A DNA stretch of 64,000 nt. It comes from Cohaesibacter celericrescens. GTDB lineage: Bacteria > Pseudomonadota > Alphaproteobacteria > Rhizobiales > Cohaesibacteraceae. Under the pieces are notes generated by a model. That model was not told the DNA's origin, did not search any database, and saw only the letters and a program-made list of their open reading frames with translations. The position numbers and the translations under genes were made by a program. Positions 37,409 to 46,413 of this stretch are shown one piece after another (position 1 is the stretch's first letter; each line of letters begins with the position of its first letter). The DNA is taken from NCBI RefSeq assembly GCF_002866925.1, contig NZ_PKUQ01000022.1:414402-478401 (forward strand). The letters run 5' to 3'.

Positions 37409-37624
37409 TGTGTGGCGTTCTGCGCCACGGCCTCCCACTCCCGGAGGCATGAGGCGGCCCGTGCTGAGCGCGTGTCTGGAATATGGTTCTCTGGATAGTC
37501 GAGCGATACCGCCGATCTATCAACAAGCCATATTTAGGGAGACTATTCCAACCTGAGCCAGGACGGCTCATTCACACGCTGTCCTTACTAACCCTGGAGA
37601 GCAATCTTCAGGGTCTTTTTTTTG
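37409..37624 (+). ncRNA. Candidate structured non-coding RNA
   Basis: A 200-base gene-free stretch packed with complementary arms: GTGGCG/CGCCAC (37412-17/37423-28), GCCTCC/GGAGGC (37430-35/37443-48), GCGTGT/ACACGC (37470-75/37574-79) enclosing ATATGGTT with AAGCCATAT (37481-88/37525-33), GATAG/CTATC (37494-98/37517-21), and TGAGCC/GGCTCA (37554-59/37565-70). It ends in a strong terminator. No frame encodes a plausible protein. It was not recognised as 6S, SRP, tmRNA or RNase P RNA. The 5' end is a guess. Confidence 0.5.
37591..37624 (+). terminator. Intrinsic terminator with GNRA-type loop
   Basis: 10-bp stem (ACCCTGGAGA / TCTTCAGGGT, one G-T pair), GCAA tetraloop, then C and an uninterrupted run of eight T. 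It is 210 bases after the protease stop, which is far for that gene alone. Confidence 0.9.
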
Positions 37625-37693
37625 TAAGCGGTCATATCTTAATTCTATTTTTGAGACTATGAATACCTCGGTAACCAAACAGGAATCATAGTC

Positions 37694-38929
37694 ATGGCAC
37701 AGCAACAACAAAAAACAGTCGCAATCATTGGTGCAGGTGCCGCGGGCTTGATGGCGGCGGAACGCCTGTCAGACATCCGTCCGTATCTTGAGATCACGCT
37801 ATATGATGCCATGCCTAGCCCAGCACGCAAAATCCTGATGGCTGGCAAGAGCGGCCTGAATATCTCTCATACAATTGGTCTTAAAAACCCCGACCGTTTT
37901 GCGAAGAACTATGGGGATGCGGCTGATTGGATGGCGCCGATGCTGGCCGATTTTGGAACCAAACAAGTTGTGAGCTGGATGGAAGGTTTGAGACAATTCA
38001 CCTACACCGGCTCTTCAGGACGGATTTTCCCAAAGGTCATGAAAGCATCACCGTTGCTGCGCGCCTTGATGCACCGTCTGGATGGACGCGGCGTTAAGCT
38101 GGTCACACGGCATAGATGGAAAGGCTGGAATGAACAGGACCAGCTGTTGTTTGATACCCCTGATGGAGAAGCAGCCATCAAAGCTGATGCCACATTGCTG
38201 GCATTGGGTGGCCCAAGCTGGCCTCGTCTGGGCACAGATGGCGCCTTTTTGCCAGTGTTGGCAGACAAAGGGATAGCAGTCAGCCCCTATCGTCCAGCCA
38301 ACTGCGGCTTTGATGTTGATTGGCCCGAAGAGTTTGTCCAAGAATGGGCAGGACATCCCATCAAATCGGTTAATCTGTCCTTTGGTGATCAAACGGTGCA
38401 GGGCGATTTTGTTATCACACGGCATGGTATCGAGGGCGGGGCTGTCTATGCGCTTTCGGCTCAATTGCGAGATGCGATCGAAGAAAATGGCGAGGCCATG
38501 CTTCAGGTCGATCTGCGCCCGCATCACGGCCATGATGACCTGTTAGCAAAAATCAATCAACCACGCGGCAAGCAAACGCTGGCCAATCATTTGCGCAAGA
38601 GTCTACATTTGCGCGGTGTTAAAAGCGCGTTGCTCAAAGCCTGCACAGACAAAGCCGTGATGACAGATAGCAACAAGCTGGCCGCTACCTTGAAAGCACT
38701 ACCAATCCGCTTGGTGCGCCCTCGCCCCTTGGAAGAAGCAATTAGCACGGCTGGTGGCGTGGCCTTATCAGAGCTGAATGATGGGCTGATGGTCAAACAA
38801 AAACCAGGTCTGTTTATCGCAGGGGAAATGCTGGATTGGGAAGCACCTACGGGAGGCTATTTGCTGACGGCATGCCTGTCACAAGGCTATAGAGCGGCTG
38901 GTGGCATTGCAAAATATACGCTCATTTAG
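37694..38929 (+). CDS. NAD(P)/FAD-dependent oxidoreductase (HI0933/BaiN-like flavoprotein)
   Basis: A 411-residue flavoprotein. The N-terminal FAD-binding motif is VAIIGAGAAGLMAAERLSD (residues 9-27). The family-typical KILMAGKSGLNISHT is near residue 46, then GSSGRIFPKVMKASPLLRAL, and the C-terminal FAD-contact segment is GLFIAGEMLDWEAPTGGYLL. It belongs to the HI0933-like group (TIGR03862-type). The reaction is unknown; some relatives reduce unsaturated ring or bile acid substrates. AGGA lies 11-12 bases before the ATG, somewhat far. Confidence 0.9.
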   Translation: MAQQQQKTVAIIGAGAAGLMAAERLSDIRPYLEITLYDAMPSPARKILMAGKSGLNISHTIGLKNPDRFAKNYGDAADWMAPMLADFGTKQVVSWMEGLRQFTYTGSSGRIFPKVMKASPLLRALMHRLDGRGVKLVTRHRWKGWNEQDQLLFDTPDGEAAIKADATLLALGGPSWPRLGTDGAFLPVLADKGIAVSPYRPANCGFDVDWPEEFVQEWAGHPIKSVNLSFGDQTVQGDFVITRHGIEGGAVYALSAQLRDAIEENGEAMLQVDLRPHHGHDDLLAKINQPRGKQTLANHLRKSLHLRGVKSALLKACTDKAVMTDSNKLAATLKALPIRLVRPRPLEEAISTAGGVALSELNDGLMVKQKPGLFIAGEMLDWEAPTGGYLLTACLSQGYRAAGGIAKYTLI

Positions 38930-39169
38930 GGGCAAATGGCATTGAGGTTACAATAATGAGAGCTTCATGTAGCCCAATATATGGCAGTTAGAAGTGCGAT
39001 TGTGGCTGTCATTTTCCAGTATTTTATGCAGACCATCAACCACACCGCACAATCGGTCCAATCGAAATTAAGATCAGACCAAATCAACCATCTGTCTTGG
39101 ACTCTGTCTTTTAAAAAGACGTGTTCGTCATCGTCTTTACCCACAGTGAATATCCGCTAAAGAACATCG
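38930..39169. other. Gene-free stretch after the flavoprotein gene
   Basis: No gene or clear terminator was recognised between the flavoprotein and the small membrane protein. Confidence 0.4.
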
Positions 39170-39316
39170 TCAAAAAGACTGCAATAAATTGCCTGCAAGC
39201 ATGCTGATCATGATGAGCGAAGATACCGCCAACACGAAGGTTTTGAACCAGCCGCGCCGACCAGCCATACGGTCTTTTAAAAAGGTGTGATTGGATTCGC
39301 CTGTATTGTCAGTCAT
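39170..39316 (-). CDS. Small single-span membrane protein (48 residues)
   Basis: A short reading frame that length cut-offs miss. It begins MTDNTGESNHTFLKDRMAGR and then has one hydrophobic span FVLAVSSLIMISMLAGNLL, ending LLQSF. A GGAG lies 9 bases before the ATG, a good ribosome binding site. The positive residues (KDR, GRRG) sit just before the span, predicting an N-inside orientation. It lies 80 bases downstream of the D-amino acid aminotransferase gene on the same strand. Function unknown. Confidence 0.6.
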   Translation of the reverse strand: MTDNTGESNHTFLKDRMAGRRGWFKTFVLAVSSLIMISMLAGNLLQSF

Positions 39317-39396
39317 CGCTTCAAACTCCATAATCTGACTTTAAAATGGGTCTGAGGCGACGACAATCAAGGGGGCTTTGAAATTCAAAGCAGGAT

Positions 39397-40251
39397 TTAC
39401 TTCAAGCTTTTGAGAGCGAAGGCGATGTAGAGTTCACGCAGACGTTTAGCCACCTTGCCCGGTTTTCCATCTACGATGGGTTCACCATTGAAAGTCACAA
39501 CAGGGGTGACAAACATCGAGGCTGACGTGATGAAGGCCTCTGCGGCGTTGCTCACTTCATCAGGTGTGAAGCTGCGTTCTTCCACGGTGATACCGGTTTC
39601 TTCCGCCAGAGCCAAAACCGCTTTGCGGGTAATTCCGTGCAGAATCTTGTTTGACAACGCGCGCGTGAGCAGCACGCCGTCTTTGGTGACGATATGCGCG
39701 TTGTTGGATGTGCCTTCGGTAATGAAACCATCTTCAACCAACCATGCGTCGTTTGCCCCGGCATCCAGCGCTGTCTGTTTGGCCATGGAAGCGGGCAACA
39801 GGCCAACCGTTTTGATATCACGCCGCTGCCAGCGGATATCTGGGGTGGTGACAACGGAAATGCCGTTTTGTGCAGCGGCTGTGTCGATCACAGGGCGGCT
39901 TTGAGTGAACATAACGAGCGAGGGTTTTGAGTCTTTGGGAAATGCAAAATCGCGATCCGCGGCACCGCGCGTCACCTGAAGATATAAACCGCCTTCATTG
40001 ATATCATTGCGTTTGAGCATCTCTAGCTGGATCGCTTCAATTTCTTCCAGAGAGCAAGGCAGCCCCATATTGAGCGCATCGACCGAGCGTTGCAGGCGCG
40101 CAAGATGGGCGGCGTTGTCCACCAGTTTCCCTTGCAGAACAGTCGACACCTCGTAGATGGCATCAGCAAACAGAAACCCGCGATCAAAGACGGAAATCTT
40201 GGCCTCATCTTCGGGCAAAAATTCGCCATTCACATAGACAATGCGGGACAT
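39397..40251 (-). CDS. D-amino acid aminotransferase (D-alanine transaminase)
   Basis: A 284-residue fold-type IV PLP enzyme. Key segments: VYVNGEFLPEDEAKISVFDRGFLFADAIYEV at the N-terminus (family start), the PLP lysine in RRDIKTVGLLPASMAKQ (Lys147), and EDGFITEGTSNNAHIV, with the conserved Glu that contacts the cofactor ring nitrogen. It makes D-glutamate/D-alanine from keto acids and links to peptidoglycan or D-amino acid use. The start was set 19 codons downstream of the longest frame at the ATG with AAAGG. A branched-chain aminotransferase role cannot be ruled out, but the DIK motif fits D-AAT. Confidence 0.9.
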   Translation of the reverse strand: MSRIVYVNGEFLPEDEAKISVFDRGFLFADAIYEVSTVLQGKLVDNAAHLARLQRSVDALNMGLPCSLEEIEAIQLEMLKRNDINEGGLYLQVTRGAADRDFAFPKDSKPSLVMFTQSRPVIDTAAAQNGISVVTTPDIRWQRRDIKTVGLLPASMAKQTALDAGANDAWLVEDGFITEGTSNNAHIVTKDGVLLTRALSNKILHGITRKAVLALAEETGITVEERSFTPDEVSNAAEAFITSASMFVTPVVTFNGEPIVDGKPGKVAKRLRELYIAFALKSLK

Positions 40252-40544
40252 GGATAAACCTTTCTTTCTGACAATTGGGATGGTTGGTAAAGACTCAGGC
40301 CGCTGCAACAGACCCGCTTTGACTGGGGCATGCGATTGCTGGTTAGTTTATGCAAGGGTCATCACGATGACAATTGGTTGGCCGTTGAGGCATGGAAAGA
40401 TCGATAGTTATGCACTTCAAAACTCTCACGGCAAATTGCATGTGGGCAATTGGCTTGGGCTGTGCGAAAACCAGTTCAACGTCTGGCGGTTTGCGAACGG
40501 CTTGCCGCCCTTTAAGAATACGCTCCCAGATCAATGGTTGAGAG
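40252..40544. other. Divergent intergenic region (D-AAT / CDF transporter)
   Basis: About 290 bases without a gene; no operator recognised. Contains ATCACGATGACAATTGGTTGG-type sequence of unknown meaning. Confidence 0.3.
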
Positions 40545-41459
40545 ATGACACAATCCAAGACATATCTAAACACCAAACAACTGGCCATTGGCTCTGTACT
40601 GATTGCTTTGAGCGTACTGGCGCTTAAATATACAGCCTATGCAATGACCAACTCTGTTGGTCTCTATTCCGACGCATTGGAATCGCTGGTCAATCTGGCT
40701 GCTGCTGTCGCTGTTGTTATTGCAGTCTGGATGAGTGAAAAGCCAGCCGATCACAATCACCCATACGGCCATCACAAGGCGGAATATCTCTCAGCAGTGC
40801 TTGAAGGCGTGATGATTGTGTTGGCCGCGATTGCCATCTTCATGGCCGCAAGTGAGAGTTTTTTCAATCCACGTACTCTTAACATCCCTATTCTGGGGTT
40901 GCTTCTGAATGGTTTGGCAGGCGTGTTGAATGGTGTTTGGGCTGCCGTGCTGATCCATCAAGGGCGGCGGTTGCGGTCTCCGGCCTTGGTGGCTGACGGC
41001 AAACATTTGTTGACCGACGTCTTTTCTTCCGTGGGTGTCTTGATCGGCGTTTTGTTTGCGCTTTGGACCGGCCTGCACTGGCTGGACCCTCTCTTGGCAA
41101 TCTTTGTTGCCGCAAGTATTTTGTGGACAGGCTGGGGGCTTATTCGCGGTTCGGTTAGTGGCTTGATGGACGAAGCGGTGGATGACGAAGAACTGGCACG
41201 AATTCAGAATATTATCATGGCCAATGCTGACGGAGCCATTGAGGCACATGATCTCAGAACGCGCCACGCTGGCCGAGTGATTTTTGTCGAGTTTCATTTG
41301 GTTGTACCCAGTATCCTGAGTGTATTTGACGCTCATGAGATCTGTGACCAGATCGAACATGCCCTGATGGCCGCACTGCCCCATGCCAATGTGACCATTC
41401 ATATTGAACCGGAAGACAAGGCCCATGCTCCCCACACAGACGGCAGCATGGTGTTTTAG
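40545..41459 (+). CDS. Cation diffusion facilitator (CDF) family transporter
   Basis: A 304-residue metal/proton antiporter of the inner membrane, exporting divalent metals such as Zn, Fe or Mn. Six spans occupy residues ~15-200, with the metal-site pair SDALESLVNL (Asp, second span) and LVADGKHLLTDVFSS (His/Asp, fifth span). The HNHPYGHHKAEYL loop follows the second span, and a cytoplasmic domain ends in HIEPEDKAHAPH. Start by GAGAG directly before the ATG. Metal specificity is unknown. Confidence 0.92.
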   Translation: MTQSKTYLNTKQLAIGSVLIALSVLALKYTAYAMTNSVGLYSDALESLVNLAAAVAVVIAVWMSEKPADHNHPYGHHKAEYLSAVLEGVMIVLAAIAIFMAASESFFNPRTLNIPILGLLLNGLAGVLNGVWAAVLIHQGRRLRSPALVADGKHLLTDVFSSVGVLIGVLFALWTGLHWLDPLLAIFVAASILWTGWGLIRGSVSGLMDEAVDDEELARIQNIIMANADGAIEAHDLRTRHAGRVIFVEFHLVVPSILSVFDAHEICDQIEHALMAALPHANVTIHIEPEDKAHAPHTDGSMVF

Positions 41460-41538
41460 TCCGATTTACATTGCCATCGTGCTAGGCTAGCCTGCCCTTA
41501 ACGTAACATGCAGACTTTTAACGCGCGAGGACGAAGCC

Positions 41539-42498
41539 ATGAGCCTTCCTGCTCTTTTTAAGACATTGACCCTGCCTGCAGTGGCTTCGCCGATGTTTAT
41601 CATTTCCAATCCGGAGATGGTGATCGCCCAGTGCAAAGCCGGTATTGTAGGCTCCTTCCCTGCGCTCAACGCACGTCCACAGGAAGCCCTAGACGACTGG
41701 CTCACTCAAATTGAAGATGCGCTGGATGCCCACAATCAGGTCAATCCGGACAGCCCTGCGGCTCCCTTCGCCGTCAATCAGATCGTACATCGGTCCAATG
41801 ATCGCCTGATGGCCGATCTTGAAGTCTGCGTAAAACACGAGGTGCCAATTGTTATCACCTCACTCGGGGCGGTCGAGGCCGTTAATGAAGCTGTGCATTC
41901 CTATGGTGGCATCGTATTGCATGACGTGATCAACAACCGATATGCCAAAAAGGCCATAGAAAAAGGTGCCGATGGCTTGATCGCGGTTGCGACCGGAGCT
42001 GGTGGTCACGCAGGCACTCTATCGCCGCTGGCGTTGATTGGCGAGATCCGCAGTTGGTTTGGCGGGCCGCTGTTGCTGTCAGGGGCAATTTCTACAGGAG
42101 CATCCATTCTTGCAGCTCAAGCCATGGGCGCAGATCTTGGCTATATTGGCTCGGCCTTCATTGCGTCTCAGGAGGCCAATGCAGACGCGGCCTACAAACA
42201 GATGATCGTCGATTGCTCGGCTGATGACATTCTCTACACCGACAGATTTACCGGTATCCACGGTAATTATCTGGCGCCGTCCTTGACTGCAGCAGGCATT
42301 GACCCCAAAGACATTCTCAAGGAAGAAAAAAACAACATGGATTTTGCCAAGGCCAATGCCGACAACGCCCAAGCCTGGAAACATATTTGGGGGTCGGGAC
42401 AAGGCATTGGCACGGTCGAGCGTGTTGAACCCGTGGCGGATATTGTTGCGCGTCTCAAGGCTGAATACTCAGCGGCACGGGTGCGATTGTTGGGTTAA
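41539..42498 (+). CDS. Nitronate monooxygenase-like NAD(P)H-dependent flavin oxidoreductase
   Basis: A 319-residue FMN TIM-barrel protein of the NMO/enoyl-reductase II-like family. Motifs: PAVASPMFIISNPEMVIAQCKAGIVGSFPA at the N-terminus, the FMN-phosphate region ATGAGGHAGTLSPLAL near residue 155, and LLSGAISTGASILAAQAMGADLGYIGSAFIAS near 175-205. It oxidises nitroalkanes or acts on related compounds. GAGG is ~10 bases before the ATG. A MAPEG gene follows 67 bases later on the same strand. Confidence 0.9.
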   Translation: MSLPALFKTLTLPAVASPMFIISNPEMVIAQCKAGIVGSFPALNARPQEALDDWLTQIEDALDAHNQVNPDSPAAPFAVNQIVHRSNDRLMADLEVCVKHEVPIVITSLGAVEAVNEAVHSYGGIVLHDVINNRYAKKAIEKGADGLIAVATGAGGHAGTLSPLALIGEIRSWFGGPLLLSGAISTGASILAAQAMGADLGYIGSAFIASQEANADAAYKQMIVDCSADDILYTDRFTGIHGNYLAPSLTAAGIDPKDILKEEKNNMDFAKANADNAQAWKHIWGSGQGIGTVERVEPVADIVARLKAEYSAARVRLLG

Positions 42499-42565
42499 AG
42501 CTCGGCATGTTCCCAGTCCCCAACGACCATGACCTTCTTAAGTCTCAACCAGAAATGATTATGCC

Positions 42566-42985
42566 ATGACCACAGGTTTGTACGCCGCCCTCCTCATCAT
42601 GCTCTTTATCGTTCTGTCCTTCAGAGTGATCCAAGGCAGACAAAAATACAAAGTGGCCTTGGGGGATGGCGATCAGCAACCCATGCGCCAACTGATGCGC
42701 AGTCACGCTAATTTTTCCGAATATACACCGCTGTTTCTGATTTCACTGGGGTTGGTCGACTATAACGGCCTGCCGCCCTATGCCGTCCATGGTCTTGGAA
42801 GCGCATTTCTGGTCGGCCGCTTGCTGCATGCCTATGGTGTCGGCGTCAAGGAACGCATCGTAGACGGACAATTGAAACACATCAAATACCGCCAATACGC
42901 CATGCTGCTCACCTTTGTCACGCTGGCAATCAACAGCGTGATTCTCGTCGTGCAATATGGTTTAAGCATTTGGGCTGTGCATTAG
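42566..42985 (+). CDS. MAPEG-family membrane protein
   Basis: A 139-residue four-span membrane protein of the MAPEG (glutathione/eicosanoid) superfamily: LYAALLIMLFIVLSFRVIQGRQ, MRSHANFSEYTPLFLISLGLVDYNG (the family-typical RxHANFxEYxP), VHGLGSAFLVGRLLHAYGV and MLLTFVTLAINSVILVVQYGL. Substrate unknown. It probably shares the transcript of the upstream NMO-like gene. No strong Shine-Dalgarno was noted. Confidence 0.88.
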   Translation: MTTGLYAALLIMLFIVLSFRVIQGRQKYKVALGDGDQQPMRQLMRSHANFSEYTPLFLISLGLVDYNGLPPYAVHGLGSAFLVGRLLHAYGVGVKERIVDGQLKHIKYRQYAMLLTFVTLAINSVILVVQYGLSIWAVH

Positions 42986-43041
42986 AATTTTCACGTCTGC
43001 TTCAACTGCAAACGCTGTCGGCCCAATATAGTGCGCGAACA

Positions 43042-44352
43042 CTAGCCCTTGTCGTTTGTGCCAGAACCGGTCAAATGCCCGTGCACTTCTTCTGCAAAAT
43101 TGAGAAGACTAAGATCATGCCCAGCGACCGCTGTTAACATGATGCCGATTGCCGATCCACCATGATGAAAAGGGATCGAAATACTACAGCAGTCCATGAC
43201 ATTTGCGATGGATGGATTGCGTAAGACTTGCAGATTTACGCGCCCATATTCTTCATCGGATTCCATAGAGTCAAAACTCGGCGGCAATATAGGCACCGTT
43301 GGCATTAGAAGAACGCGCGCGCCAAGCTCGGATTTATATTGCTCAATCAAGGCAGCACGCCGGTTCAAAGTCTTTCGATACTCAACGGCATTGACCTCAT
43401 TGGCGCGCCCCATGCGCGTTGGGCCCGCTACACGAGGGTCCATCAGATCACGTTGGTTTTGATATGCTTCGTCGTATTCTGCGCGCGACTCGATAGAAGA
43501 AAACTGCCAGATGGGCAGTGATTTTAGCGCTTCTAGAACATCGAGATCAGTTTCAATAACAGTGTAACCGCTATTTTGAATGAGCTTTACAGCGGCTTCA
43601 AATCCTTCTGCTACTTTCGGTTCGAGATCATCCAGACCGTAATTCAGCGGAACAACAAATTCGCGAGTGACGTCATTGCCATTGCTTTGATTTCCAGTGG
43701 CCATGGTCTTATACGCAGCTGCGCAAGCAGACACGCTGTTGGCCATCGGTCCGATACTGTCCAAACTACGGGATAACGGCTTACACCCTGCAACAGAGAC
43801 AGTGCTTTGGCTCGGCTTGAACCCGACTATCCCGTTAAAAGCAGCCGGGATACGCAGAGATCCACCGGTATCGGTGCCAATTGCAATGTCTGCCAAACCA
43901 CGAGCAACACTGACAGCGCCTCCGGATGTCGACCCTCCGGGGATTGCTCCATCGACCAAAGCATTTTCTGGCGTTCCGTAATGTGGATTTAGCCCAAGCC
44001 CGGAATAGGCCAGTTCGGTCATGTTTGTATGCCCCAGAAAAACAGCGCCTGCCTGTCGCAGCTTTGCTATTGCGGTCGCATCAGACTTCGCTAAAGGATC
44101 AGTTGCCATGAACCGGGTGCCCGCTTTGGTGACATGACCCTTAACATCAAAGAGATCTTTGATGGATATGAGCGCTCCTGCCAAAGCCGAATCCGGCATT
44201 GCCTCTGCTTTTTTTGCTTGCTCAAATGCCTCAGTAAAAAAAGTTTGCGTGAAGATGTTTCGCAATTCTGGAGGGTCTTCAAGGACGCGTTGCTTTACTG
44301 CGCTCAATCGTGAAGTTGCGCTTTTTGATGACCATTGGAACTGATCAGACAT
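43042..44352 (-). CDS. Amidase (amidase-signature family)
   Basis: A 436-residue amidase with the Ser-cisSer-Lys triad: Lys in LISIKDLFDVKGHVT, the Gly/Ser-rich stretch PGGSTSGGAVSVARGL, and the catalytic Ser region IGTDTGGSLRIPAAFNGIVGFKPSQ. No signal peptide. It ends the TRAP transporter operon; GAGAG is 9 bases before the chosen ATG (14 codons open upstream). By context it hydrolyses an amide taken up by the transporter. Specificity unknown. Confidence 0.9.
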   Translation of the reverse strand: MSDQFQWSSKSATSRLSAVKQRVLEDPPELRNIFTQTFFTEAFEQAKKAEAMPDSALAGALISIKDLFDVKGHVTKAGTRFMATDPLAKSDATAIAKLRQAGAVFLGHTNMTELAYSGLGLNPHYGTPENALVDGAIPGGSTSGGAVSVARGLADIAIGTDTGGSLRIPAAFNGIVGFKPSQSTVSVAGCKPLSRSLDSIGPMANSVSACAAAYKTMATGNQSNGNDVTREFVVPLNYGLDDLEPKVAEGFEAAVKLIQNSGYTVIETDLDVLEALKSLPIWQFSSIESRAEYDEAYQNQRDLMDPRVAGPTRMGRANEVNAVEYRKTLNRRAALIEQYKSELGARVLLMPTVPILPPSFDSMESDEEYGRVNLQVLRNPSIANVMDCCSISIPFHHGGSAIGIMLTAVAGHDLSLLNFAEEVHGHLTGSGTNDKG

Positions 44353-44450
44353 GTCTTTTTCTCTCAAGCAAACAAGCAGGCTCTGTCGCAACAAACTAAA
44401 ATCGTGCAGCAGAGCCTTGTTTTGTTTTTAACAATTGAATTGAACGCGGT

Positions 44451-45104
44451 CTAACTGACCGTTGGCAGTGAAACCACCTTGTAGGCCATTTCGATCCGCT
44501 TACTCAAAACAGGATCGCACATTTCAAGCTTATACTCCAAAGCTGGCCGGACCCCACCAATTGCGCCCAAAGTGCCGCACAGCATTGCTGAATTGTCTTG
44601 CAATTGGGCAGCTGACATCAAATCGCCGAGTGGACGAATGCTTGCGAGCAAGCCTTCCTGATAGAGGACCCAGTTGCCATCCTCCATGATCCAACACCGC
44701 AGTTCAATTTGATCAACATGGTGCTGAACTTCATCAAAAGCCCAAAGCTCATTTGCCACCGGTTTGGCACAAATTTGCTTGGAAGCTGCAACGGAATAGG
44801 CCTCAAGTGCTCTGTCCGTATGGTCTGAGCCCAGACCGAGGTAAAGTTTATCGCCATGCTTGATGAGAACGGGTTCCACCTCCCCCGAGTTTTCCTCACC
44901 AAGCACTTCCATCTCTGAGGCTTGCGTCAAAAGAGCATTGGAGACGCGGTAAAACAGAGGGACTTGCGACGGCGGAGCAACGCCCAACTCCGCCAGTTCC
45001 TTGATATGATGTTCGACGGCTTCTAAATTGCGGCCGGTCCAGCCAGCGACGATCACATGATCAATCGCTATTGTAAGCTCTTTGCCATTGCATTGGAATT
45101 GCAT
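44451..45104 (-). CDS. DUF2848 family protein (FAH-fold-like hydrolase)
   Basis: A 217-residue protein with the DUF2848 hallmarks: VIVAGWTGRNLEAVEHHIKELAELGVAPPSQVPLFYRVSNALLT near the N-terminus and GLGSDHTDRALEAYSV in the middle. DUF2848 proteins are thought to be related to fumarylacetoacetate hydrolases; the reaction is unknown. AAAGGAAC is 9 bases before the ATG. It lies in the same operon as the TRAP genes and amidase, so it probably acts on the same substrate. Confidence 0.82.
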   Translation of the reverse strand: MQFQCNGKELTIAIDHVIVAGWTGRNLEAVEHHIKELAELGVAPPSQVPLFYRVSNALLTQASEMEVLGEENSGEVEPVLIKHGDKLYLGLGSDHTDRALEAYSVAASKQICAKPVANELWAFDEVQHHVDQIELRCWIMEDGNWVLYQEGLLASIRPLGDLMSAAQLQDNSAMLCGTLGAIGGVRPALEYKLEMCDPVLSKRIEMAYKVVSLPTVS

Positions 45105-45123
45105 TGCACGTTCCTTTATTCGT

Positions 45124-46413
45124 TTACTGCAACAAACGCGGCAGAATGAGTGCGAGATCTGGATAGGCAATCAAAACGCCAACCATACACAGCATAGTGA
45201 ATGCGTAAGGTGCAGCACCGACCATCACTTCGCTCATGTTGCCGCTTTTTCTCGCCCCCTGCACCACATAGAGATTGAGCCCCACAGGCGGCGTAATCAG
45301 AGCCATTTCGATCAGAACGATCATTAGAATGCCGAACCAGACTGGATCATATCCCAGTCCGGTAACAATCGGCACAACGATCGGAATTGTTACAACCATC
45401 AAGGACAGGGTTTCGATAAAGAAGCCCAGAACAATATAGATCAGCACGACCACGAATATCGTCATCAATGGGCCAAACCCGAGGTTTTCAAGGAGATTTC
45501 GCATTTCCGAACTTAACCCTGCAGCCGAAAGGGTAAAATTGAGAAAGGACGCGCCAATGATGACCAGCATAATCATAGAGGTGATTTTGACCGTGCCGAC
45601 GATGGCCTCGGAGATCATGCCCAATGAAACACCCCCGAACATGGCAGCAATCAAAAGTGCACCGCCAACTCCCACCGATGCGGCCTCGGTGGGAGTGGCC
45701 CACCCCTTGTAGATGGCGCCGATAATGGCGGAAAAGAGCAGAAAGATAGGCAACAAGTCGCCCAGCCCACCGATCATTTCCCGCAAGGGGAAGCGCCGAC
45801 GCTCGCCTCCTAACGACGGCCAGATCACGCATATGCAAACGGTTACCAGCATGAATGCGAGCGCCAAAAGGATCCCTGGTAACAAACCAGCCAGAAAAAG
45901 CTGCGGAATAGATGTTTGAGTTAGAAAACCATAAACGATGAGATTGATCGAAGGTGGGATCATAATCCCTAACGTGCCTCCGGCTGCGATTGCCCCGGAA
46001 AAGAGTCTGGGATCATAACCCAGTCTATCGGCCTGTGGCATGGCAACCGTTGCAACCGTCGCAGCTGTGGCGACTGAAGAGCCAGAGGTTGCCGAAAACA
46101 TTGTAGCGGTTGCGACATTGGCATGGATCAAGCCGCCAGGGAGCCAGGAGACCCATTTATCCAGCGCGGCATAAGTGCGTTCGGCAATGCCACTGCGCAC
46201 CAATATTTCGCCCAGCAACACAAAGAACGGGATTGCAATCAGAGTGGCGCTGTTGGACGTGGACCAAACCATATTGCCCAATCCGCGCAACAGCGGAAAG
46301 AGACTGAAAAATTGATCAACACCGAAACCGAGCAAAAAGAGGACGATACCGACAGGGATCGAGAGACTAAGCAAGCCCAAAAGGCCGATGGTAATAAAGG
46401 GTATCACAGCCAT
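45124..46413 (-). CDS. TRAP transporter large permease (DctM type)
   Basis: A 429-residue permease with about 12 membrane spans, of the ion-coupled TRAP type that imports organic acids or similar anions. It starts MAVIPFITIGLLGLLSLSIP, has the conserved GVATAATVATVAMPQADRLGYDPRL region near residue 118-140, and NLYVVQGARK near the C-terminus. The reading frame overlaps the end of the small permease gene by 10 bases, and AGGAGG lies just before its ATG. Together with DctP and DctQ below it forms one transporter. Confidence 0.94.
   Translation of the reverse strand: MAVIPFITIGLLGLLSLSIPVGIVLFLLGFGVDQFFSLFPLLRGLGNMVWSTSNSATLIAIPFFVLLGEILVRSGIAERTYAALDKWVSWLPGGLIHANVATATMFSATSGSSVATAATVATVAMPQADRLGYDPRLFSGAIAAGGTLGIMIPPSINLIVYGFLTQTSIPQLFLAGLLPGILLALAFMLVTVCICVIWPSLGGERRRFPLREMIGGLGDLLPIFLLFSAIIGAIYKGWATPTEAASVGVGGALLIAAMFGGVSLGMISEAIVGTVKITSMIMLVIIGASFLNFTLSAAGLSSEMRNLLENLGFGPLMTIFVVVLIYIVLGFFIETLSLMVVTIPIVVPIVTGLGYDPVWFGILMIVLIEMALITPPVGLNLYVVQGARKSGNMSEVMVGAAPYAFTMLCMVGVLIAYPDLALILPRLLQ

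Noticed and set aside
37409-37624. 6S, SRP or transfer-messenger RNA identity
   Set aside because: None of the conserved sequence elements of these RNAs was seen; kept only as an unclassified candidate.
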